This document shows, piece after piece, positions 7,292 through 11,804 of a stretch of 11,804 nucleotides of DNA. The stretch's first letter is position 1. Each line of letters starts with the position of its first letter. Location: assembly GCA_002339805.1 (NCBI GenBank), contig DDKW01000047.1, forward strand, positions 1 to 11,804, written 5' to 3'. The notes below the pieces were generated by a model that had not been told where the DNA came from, did no database searches, and saw nothing but the letters and a program-made list of their open reading frames with translations. Made by a program: the position numbers and the translations under genes. This stretch comes from Dehalococcoidia bacterium UBA2588 (lineage in GTDB: Bacteria > Chloroflexota > Dehalococcoidia > Lucifugimonadales > UBA3495).

Positions 7292-8689
7292 TTAAGAACC
7301 CTGTGCAATCATTTCATGTACAGATTCTTCCAGTTCAATGTTGCGTACAATCTCTATCATTTTATCTAATTTTTCCGTAGGCCAATCCATGTTTTCAAAC
7401 AATGGCTGCACACGATCACATTCTGTTTTGAAGTCCCATTCCAGCTCAGTTCCCTGGTATTCGCCTTTATATTCCGTGCCGTCAAACAAAGTAATAGTTA
7501 TTCTTGGAGAAAATGCTAGTCTATCTTTGTGCCCTTCAATAGTGACTTTTTCCATCAATTTAAGCACCTGTTCTTCTTTTAAATCACTGGCCACTTCTGG
7601 ATCTACTCTCTCTTTTAGCGGAGGATAATATCCATTCAAACAAGTGTACGCCGCAAAATAATGCGTGCTACCAATCCCAGGAGATGTTCGAGCGCTACTT
7701 GGGAAAGCAGGAGAGGGATACGTTGTCTCAAGCCAGTTCATATCGACATGAATACTGGAAATCCGATCAAACTCTATAACATGCTCTTTCCTGATGTCCG
7801 TCATTAATTCAATTACTGGATTATTGTATCCTGCTGTAGGATATATCTTAGGAGTAATATGAAGTAACTCCCAGTTACTGCCCAAACCTTCTACAATTGA
7901 GTTTAAGTTAACTTGTTTGGGTCCAGCAAAAACATAAGAAAGTTCTCCAGTGTTGTTGCCAACAAAAGCGTTATAAAACCCTGCATCACCTTCTAAGGAT
8001 GTTTCGGATCCTTTAACGTCTTCTTGCGAAAGCAACGCAGCCATAATTCCAGTTCTCGTAGCAACAGGCTCATGAAACATCATCTCCCTTCCTCCTGAAC
8101 GAGGCCCTTCATTTGTTCCTCCTGTAAAAGTGCATGCCAAAGCCATACATGTAACCAATTGATCTTCTGTAAGATTCAAAAGCATTCCGGTGGCAATAGC
8201 AGACGCAATAGTGCCATACACAGCACTGGATCTGAAACCTCTAGCTTGTGTAGAAGGAATAAAATCACTACCTATACGTGCTTGAATCTCATAAGCTGCT
8301 GCCATCGCAACTAGTAATTCTTTGCCTGTGCTGTTCTCCAACTCAGCACTTGATAAAGCAGCAGGAATAACACAAGGACCAGGGTGCAATAGCATTCGAT
8401 AGGAGTCTGACTGATTTGTTGCATGCATTAACTTACTATTCACAAAAGCAGCACCAGATCTAGTGGATTTAGAACCATCAAAAAGAATAGTGGAGCCTTC
8501 ACTCTGTGGCTCCTCTCGTTTAATTAACTGTATAGCATTCTTTCCGTGTTCTGTACCTGCCCCAATAATTGAAACCACCATTGCATGTAACAAAGAAGCC
8601 TTCAATTTATCTACAACTTCATCTGGCAGTTGCTCATAACGTAAATTTTTGGCAAACCGACTGAAAACCCTAGTTAAAGAATCTGCCAT
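7292..8689 (-). CDS. MmgE/PrpD family protein
   Basis: Cytoplasmic protein of 465 aa, the usual length for the MmgE/PrpD family. That family includes 2-methylcitrate dehydratase, cis-aconitate decarboxylase and iminodisuccinate epimerase. The N-terminal helical domain (about 1-265) contains NSKLMHATNQSDSY, HPGPCVIPAALSSAE (about 102-116) and GFRSSAVYGTIASAIATG. The C-terminal domain contains KIYPTAGYNNPVIEL, near the place where relatives have K.yP.c. Most relatives have an H-x-x-DFDD-like stretch where this protein has H89 followed by TNQSDSY, with a single Asp (D95). The active site may therefore differ, and the reaction cannot be named. AGGAG lies 7 bases before the ATG. The gene sits 17 bases after the HPP gene and 1 base before the lipoprotein start, so it belongs to the same operon. 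No methylcitrate-cycle genes are nearby. Confidence 0.9.
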   Translation of the reverse strand: MADSLTRVFSRFAKNLRYEQLPDEVVDKLKASLLHAMVVSIIGAGTEHGKNAIQLIKREEPQSEGSTILFDGSKSTRSGAAFVNSKLMHATNQSDSYRMLLHPGPCVIPAALSSAELENSTGKELLVAMAAAYEIQARIGSDFIPSTQARGFRSSAVYGTIASAIATGMLLNLTEDQLVTCMALACTFTGGTNEGPRSGGREMMFHEPVATRTGIMAALLSQEDVKGSETSLEGDAGFYNAFVGNNTGELSYVFAGPKQVNLNSIVEGLGSNWELLHITPKIYPTAGYNNPVIELMTDIRKEHVIEFDRISSIHVDMNWLETTYPSPAFPSSARTSPGIGSTHYFAAYTCLNGYYPPLKERVDPEVASDLKEEQVLKLMEKVTIEGHKDRLAFSPRITITLFDGTEYKGEYQGTELEWDFKTECDRVQPLFENMDWPTEKLDKMIEIVRNIELEESVHEMIAQGS

Positions 8690-8706
8690 CTTGTCTCTCC
8701 TCTTCT

Positions 8707-9210
8707 TTAGATTTCTTTGATCAATTTATTAAAAATAAACCGGATTATTCCTAATATTAAAACTGCAATAAGTATATATACAAAAATATTCAATTCCCAT
8801 GGTCTACCCGCCATACCCAATGCGATGCCTGCAGCAGGAGGATGCTCAGTGTCTGTCAAACCCATAGCCAATATTGTCAACCCGACCGCTCCAGCCATAA
8901 CCAAAATATCTCCGTAAGCAAAAGTAATTATGACTAATTCATAATTTATAAACACCAGTGCCAAAATTGAGCCAACAATCAAACCACAAGAATGCCCGCC
9001 AATAATAGCCCTTAATCTTCCTGATGAAGCTTGAGGATGGAGAAATGCTGTAACCACGGTGGAACCTAATCCAGCTACTAATGCAGCATTTGCGACGGAG
9101 TCTATGAACAGTAACACAACCAACATGGCAAAAACGGCTAAAACTGATTGCGCTAAATAGCGTCCCCAGTGCCCTCTGATATTCGGATTAGCTATATGAA
9201 ATGAACCCAT
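8707..9210 (-). CDS. HPP family membrane protein
   Basis: A 167-aa integral membrane protein with the hallmark EHPPAAG at 122-128, which gives the HPP family its name, and a second conserved block, GSTVVTAFLHPQASSGRLRAIIGGH, spanning about 49-73. Four hydrophobic helices are visible, at about 20-36, 42-57, 76-96 and 104-118, with a fifth near the C-terminus that ends in basic residues. Some plant and cyanobacterial HPP proteins have been linked to nitrite transport; whether that holds here is unknown. AAAGG lies 5 bases before the ATG. The gene lies between the carboxymuconolactone-decarboxylase-like gene (24-base gap) and the MmgE/PrpD gene (17-base gap), so a transport role tied to that catabolic module is reasonable but inferred. 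Confidence 0.9.
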   Translation of the reverse strand: MGSFHIANPNIRGHWGRYLAQSVLAVFAMLVVLLFIDSVANAALVAGLGSTVVTAFLHPQASSGRLRAIIGGHSCGLIVGSILALVFINYELVIITFAYGDILVMAGAVGLTILAMGLTDTEHPPAAGIALGMAGRPWELNIFVYILIAVLILGIIRFIFNKLIKEI

Positions 9211-9234
9211 TATTACCTTTCAACAGACAATCTT

Positions 9235-10035
9235 CTAAACGCTCAGGCCTTTTTCTGTAAACACTGACCTAGCCACTCGTATCGCTGATCTAGTCCCAAA
9301 ATAACCGCCGTATAGCATTACTTGAATGAATACCTCTAAAATTTCTACAGGCTTCATGCCTAATTCAAGCGCTCCTTCTATTCGTCTTCTAACTTGCCTG
9401 TCATACACCCCTACAGCTGATAATGCTGCTAAGCTACACATAGCCCGTTCTTTTGAGCTCAGATGAGGCCTTGTATATATCGCACCCCAGTGATATTCAT
9501 TTACTAGTCGTTCAATCTCAATCTCTGCGTCACTAGCATTAGCGTCCAAATAAGCATCGATATCCTGATAATGCTCTTCATGCTTTGCTATACCTTCTTG
9601 GTAAAGCTGCTCTACTGATTTTGATATGTCATAATCAAAAGTAGCTTCAAAATCAACACTGTTTGCTTCAAATATATCTCTTGTAAGCAAGAGAGCATTC
9701 TCAACCTGCGGTATCCCCACATAAAAAGTCAATTGGATGAACACCTCTACAATTTGAGCAGGAGTCAATCCTACTGTTAAGCCTCTTTCAATATGTCGCC
9801 TTAACAGAAGCATTTGCCCATTAGCCATTAAAACCGAAATAGTACATATGCTCCTTTCTTTTAAATCAAGACCAGGACGGGTCCATATTTTTCCAAAAAG
9901 ACACTCATCTATAATACGGCGAAGATCTGGAGCTAATTGATCTGTTCCAGGAATCGAATTATGACCTTGGTTATTGCCTGCCAATTTGGCTCGCATTTCT
10001 TGACCCACCTGATATCTATGTTCTAACGAATCCAC
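9235..10035 (-). CDS. Tandem carboxymuconolactone-decarboxylase-like (AhpD superfamily) protein
   Basis: A 266-aa cytoplasmic protein made of two repeats of the CMD fold. Repeat 1 (about 36-125) has IWTRPGLDLKERSIC, RRHIERG with H81, and VEVFIQLTFYVG. Repeat 2 (about 170-262) has IYTRPHLSSKERAMC, RRRIEGA and LEVFIQVMLYGG. The close match of the two halves shows an internal duplication. Repeat 2 has Arg218 where repeat 1 has His81, so it may have lost a catalytic histidine. There is no CXXC pair of the peroxidase AhpD type. Family members act as 4-carboxymuconolactone decarboxylases or related thiol/ring enzymes, and many are uncharacterised, so I name no reaction. GTG start at 10035 with GAGGAG 5 bases before it. 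First gene of the tight four-gene run and 67 bases after the luciferase-like gene. Confidence 0.88.
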   Translation of the reverse strand: MDSLEHRYQVGQEMRAKLAGNNQGHNSIPGTDQLAPDLRRIIDECLFGKIWTRPGLDLKERSICTISVLMANGQMLLLRRHIERGLTVGLTPAQIVEVFIQLTFYVGIPQVENALLLTRDIFEANSVDFEATFDYDISKSVEQLYQEGIAKHEEHYQDIDAYLDANASDAEIEIERLVNEYHWGAIYTRPHLSSKERAMCSLAALSAVGVYDRQVRRRIEGALELGMKPVEILEVFIQVMLYGGYFGTRSAIRVARSVFTEKGLSV

Positions 10036-10102
10036 TTTATCTCCTCAATCAATATGCTTAGAATTGTACATACCATTGTATCAATTAAATATTACAATCC
10101 AA
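10036..10102 (-). promoter_or_regulatory. Intergenic spacer with bulged inverted repeat before the CMD-like gene
   Basis: These 67 bases separate the luciferase-like stop from the CMD-like GTG. A bulged inverted repeat spans 10062-10086: left arm AATTG-TAC-ATAC, loop CATT, right arm GTATCAATT (9 pairs, 3-base bulge). On the minus strand, TACAAT (10080-10075) could be a -10 with a poor -35, TTGGAT (10102-10097), 16 bases before it, which would put the repeat over the promoter. The stem is AT-rich and no T-run follows, so it is a poor terminator. Whether the downstream genes have their own promoter or are read through from the luciferase-like gene is undecided. Confidence 0.3.
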
Positions 10103-11038
10103 CTATGTATTCTTGATAATTTGCTCAGAAAACCAGGATATTTTTTCTAAAGTTTGAGATAAGTCTGTACTCCTCATATCAAATATAATATGAGACACAC
10201 CTAAATCAGTATATTCTTGTATATCCATCAAAATTTCTTCGTCAGTCCCTGCAAATTTCCGTCTAGGGCCCTCATTAGAGGCATCGTACAAAGGGGCTTT
10301 CATCGCAATATCGAGTTCTTCTGGATCTCTTCCAACTGATTCCGAATATTCTCTTAAATAGGAGAGCTCAGATGAAATTTGATTTGGATGGAGCGGAGCA
10401 GCAGGAATCGCTCCTACAGGATGCCAACCATCGCCCAAATTGACAGCTCTTCTAATGGCAGCCTTGCTTTGTCCACCAACCCAAATTTTTGGATGTGGTT
10501 TCTGTAAAGGTTTCGGGAGAAAATGAATGTTTGAAAATTTATAATAATCTCCTTCATAATCGGGAGATTCTGATGTCCACAATTCCTTAAATATCTTAAG
10601 GTACTCATTAGTTACCTTGCCTCTTTCTTTAAAAGGAGGAGAGGCCATCACTTCAAATTCCTCTTCCATCCATCCAACTCCAACCCCCAAAATTAATCTC
10701 CCATTAGAAAGTAAATCCATCGTAGCTAAAATTTTTGCTGTCAAGACTGGATTCCTGTACGGGACAATCATCACACTAGGGACAATTTTTATGTTTGTTG
10801 TAATGGCTGATAAATACGTAAGCAGGGTCAATTGTTCCAAATACTCTCCCGTGTCTCCACCAGGAAATTCCCCGCCTACTGTATACGGATATGGAGAATC
10901 TATAGTTTTAGGCACAATTATGTGATCCCCAACAACCATACAATCAAATTCCGCAGCATCTCCTGCTTTAGCGATCTCAGCTAACGGCCCTGGCCTGGCT
11001 GTAGGCCCATGATTTGGCAAATAAAATCCGAACTTCAT
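10103..11038 (-). CDS. LLM class (luciferase-like) flavin/F420-dependent oxidoreductase
   Basis: A 311-aa cytoplasmic TIM-barrel protein of the bacterial luciferase-like family, whose members use FMN or coenzyme F420 for monooxygenation or hydride transfer. MKFGFYLPNHGP forms the first strand, followed by VVGDH. GRLILGVGVGWMEEEF with the following PFKERG is the family's most conserved segment, and KIWVGGQSKAAIRRA with LGDGWHP is the typical second half. The F420-type groups share these motifs, but cofactor choice cannot be settled by eye. ATG at 11038 with GAGGG 5 bases before it; an in-frame ATG at 11074 lacks a ribosome site and adds non-homologous residues. It is divergent from the GlcG/HbpS-type gene and is followed on its own strand by the CMD-like gene. 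Aerobic marine Chloroflexota are known for expanded sets of such flavoenzymes. Confidence 0.93.
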   Translation of the reverse strand: MKFGFYLPNHGPTARPGPLAEIAKAGDAAEFDCMVVGDHIIVPKTIDSPYPYTVGGEFPGGDTGEYLEQLTLLTYLSAITTNIKIVPSVMIVPYRNPVLTAKILATMDLLSNGRLILGVGVGWMEEEFEVMASPPFKERGKVTNEYLKIFKELWTSESPDYEGDYYKFSNIHFLPKPLQKPHPKIWVGGQSKAAIRRAVNLGDGWHPVGAIPAAPLHPNQISSELSYLREYSESVGRDPEELDIAMKAPLYDASNEGPRRKFAGTDEEILMDIQEYTDLGVSHIIFDMRSTDLSQTLEKISWFSEQIIKNT

Positions 11039-11110
11039 ACTATCCCTCACATATACAAATATTCTTGTCCACAATCTGATAATATAGAATATATCAATAG
11101 GAGGTGCAAC
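11039..11110. promoter_or_regulatory. Divergent promoter spacer between luciferase-like and GlcG/HbpS-type genes
   Basis: A 72-bp AT-rich spacer that must hold promoters for both directions unless read-through occurs. It includes strong ribosome sites at both ends: GAGGG for the luciferase-like gene and AGGAGGTG ending 4 bases before the ATG at 11111. On the plus strand TTGTCC (11065-11070) is a possible -35, but the -10 candidates in AATATAGAATATAT are ambiguous. I see no convincing operator repeat. Confidence 0.35.
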
Positions 11111-11512
11111 ATGGAACAGTTAACATTAGCGGAGGCTGAAAAAGCCTTACAAGCAGCTAAAGCTAAAGCAGAAGAAATGGGAGTGAAACTAGCAATCTCA
11201 GTGGTAGACGCACGAGGTGACTTAAAGTGCATGGTATGGATGGACGGCGCTCCTTGGAGATGTCCAGTATTCTCTAGAGGTAAAGCACGAGCATCTGTAT
11301 GTTACGGAGCATCAAGTGCAGATTTAACCGAACGATTGAACACTCCAATTATGCAAGCAATCATGATTAAAGAGGGTGGAGAAATCATTCCAGGCCAAGG
11401 AGCTCTCCCTATATTTAAAAATGGTCAATTAGTCGGAGCTATAGGCGGAAGTGGCGGATCATCACAAGAAGATGAAGATGCCGTAAGAGCCGGAGTAGAA
11501 ACTTTTAATTAA
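11111..11512 (+). CDS. GlcG/HbpS-type (DUF336) heme-binding-family protein
   Basis: A 133-aa protein of the GlcG/HbpS family, named after the Streptomyces heme-binding HbpS and GlcG from glycolate loci; many members have no known function. The N-terminal helix LTLAEAEKALQAAKAKAEEMG is followed by the conserved strand VKLAISVVDARGDL. The C-terminal half has PGQGALPIFKNGQLVGAIGGSGGSS followed by QEDEDAVRAG, the best-known family signature. No signal peptide is seen, so it is probably cytoplasmic. The ATG at 11111 has a near-perfect AGGAGGTG four bases before it, suggesting high expression; the frame is open further upstream but without a ribosome site. Divergent pairing with a luciferase-like oxidoreductase suggests a shared catabolic or cofactor-linked role, which is inference. 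A strong hairpin follows 9 bases after the stop. Confidence 0.92.
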   Translation: MEQLTLAEAEKALQAAKAKAEEMGVKLAISVVDARGDLKCMVWMDGAPWRCPVFSRGKARASVCYGASSADLTERLNTPIMQAIMIKEGGEIIPGQGALPIFKNGQLVGAIGGSGGSSQEDEDAVRAGVETFN

Positions 11513-11520
11513 ATCAAAAT

Positions 11521-11544
11521 TGCCGGAGGGTGGCGCCTCCGGCA
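11521..11544 (+). terminator. GC-rich hairpin after the GlcG/HbpS-type gene (terminator or attenuator)
   Basis: TGCCGGAGG (11521-11529), a six-base loop GTGGCG, and CCTCCGGCA (11536-11544) form a perfect 9-bp stem. It stands out against the AT-rich surroundings and begins 9 bases after the stop. The plus-strand tail (TTAAATTTC) has only short T-runs, so it is an imperfect intrinsic terminator. The next gene's ATG lies just 9 bases beyond the stem, which allows an alternative role in limiting read-through or ribosome access to that gene. Confidence 0.6.
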
Positions 11545-11553
11545 TTAAATTTC

Positions 11554-11804
11554 ATGAATTTTTATTTCCAATTTATAACTTTACTCATTTTTATTTTAGC
11601 AACGGTAGGATGTACTTCACCATCAAACGAAGTTTATTCAGTTCCTAGCGTCGATTATAAAGTTCCCACCGCATACGCAAATAAACCAACAAATGAAGGC
11701 CCGCAGGTTGTATTGCCCAAAGATGGCCTACCCCATGATGCGCCTGTTGAATGGTGGTATTTCAATGGGCATGTCTCAGATACTCAAGGAAATGAATTTA
11801 GCTA
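11554..11804 (+). CDS. Secreted AttH/CrtC-like (lipocalin-like) lipoprotein, N-terminal part
   Basis: The first 83 codons of a gene that runs off the right edge. Residues 1-19 are hydrophobic and end in TVGC with Cys20, a probable lipoprotein signal, although the n-region (MNFYFQF) has no positive charge and the lipobox has Thr at -3, both unusual. After a polar linker, DAPVEWWYFNGHVSDTQGNEF (about 61-81) carries the conserved EWWYF...GH signature of the AttH/carotenoid 1,2-hydratase (CrtC) lipocalin-like hydrolases, which start their fold with this strand. The full protein in this family is usually over 300 residues. No Shine-Dalgarno is visible before the ATG at 11554, which begins 9 bases after the hairpin and 41 after the previous stop. 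The substrate cannot be told from this fragment. Confidence 0.8.
   Translation, partial: MNFYFQFITLLIFILATVGCTSPSNEVYSVPSVDYKVPTAYANKPTNEGPQVVLPKDGLPHDAPVEWWYFNGHVSDTQGNEFS

Noticed and set aside
7292..8689. 2-methylcitrate dehydratase (prpD) as a specific call
   Set aside because: No methylcitrate synthase, lyase or other propionate gene is nearby, and the Asp-rich motif differs, so only the family name is supported.
8717..8917. Plus-strand open frame opposite the HPP gene
   Set aside because: It is antisense to the EHPPAAG region, which is clearly coding on the minus strand.
10414..10925. Short open frames on both strands inside the luciferase-like gene
   Set aside because: They overlap conserved luciferase-family motifs in another frame and have no independent support.
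11521..11544. Bidirectional terminator
   Set aside because: The minus strand does have a better T-tract after the stem, but no minus-strand gene ends here, so there is nothing for it to terminate in that direction.
1..11804. CRISPR array, toxin-antitoxin pair, insertion sequence, prophage or tRNA
   Set aside because: No regularly spaced repeats, transposase or phage motifs, or cloverleaf-like sequences were found; the window looks like ordinary chromosomal operons.

Overview
This is an AT-rich bacterial window (by eye about 40% G+C), densely packed with protein genes. I see no rRNA, tRNA, CRISPR array, insertion sequence or phage gene, and no gene-free stretch longer than about 170 bases. 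The layout suggests a free-living aerobic bacterium. The ctaA-ctaB-ctaC-ctaD order, a lipoprotein CtaC with a fused cytochrome c domain, several lipobox proteins, an F420/FMN luciferase-like oxidoreductase, and MmgE/PrpD, HPP and carboxymuconolactone-decarboxylase-like proteins together recall marine Chloroflexota such as SAR202. That placement is an inference from gene content and not a measured phylogeny.

Region 1 (1-4051, minus strand) is a respiratory block. It reads ctaA (heme A synthase), ctaB (heme O synthase), ctaC (oxidase subunit II, caa3 type) and ctaD (subunit I, cut by the left edge). CtaB makes heme O, CtaA oxidises it to heme A, and CtaC/CtaD form the core of the terminal oxidase. 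A 172-bp leader before ctaC holds a cluster of TAGTG/CACTA half-sites over a candidate promoter.

Region 2 (4119-6385, plus strand) diverges from ctaA. It encodes an ABC-2 type exporter (ATPase and permease, 4 bases apart) followed by a small lipoprotein whose GTG start lies inside the permease gene. The ATPase start has no Shine-Dalgarno and sits just after a -10-like box, so the message may be leaderless.

Region 3 (6382-11038, minus strand) is a five-gene run: luciferase-like oxidoreductase, two-domain carboxymuconolactone-decarboxylase-like protein, HPP membrane protein, MmgE/PrpD protein, and an exported lipoprotein with a thioredoxin-like domain carrying CX4C. The last four are tightly spaced, with gaps of 24, 17 and 1 bases, and look like one operon. 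Its last gene meets the small lipoprotein gene tail to tail with a 4-base overlap. The proteins fit a small-molecule catabolic or redox module of unknown substrate; this is the most plausible uncharacterised system here.

Region 4 (11111-11804, plus strand) has a GlcG/HbpS-type protein gene divergent from the luciferase-like gene, a strong GC-rich hairpin, and the start of a secreted AttH/CrtC-like (lipocalin-like) lipoprotein gene that runs off the right edge.
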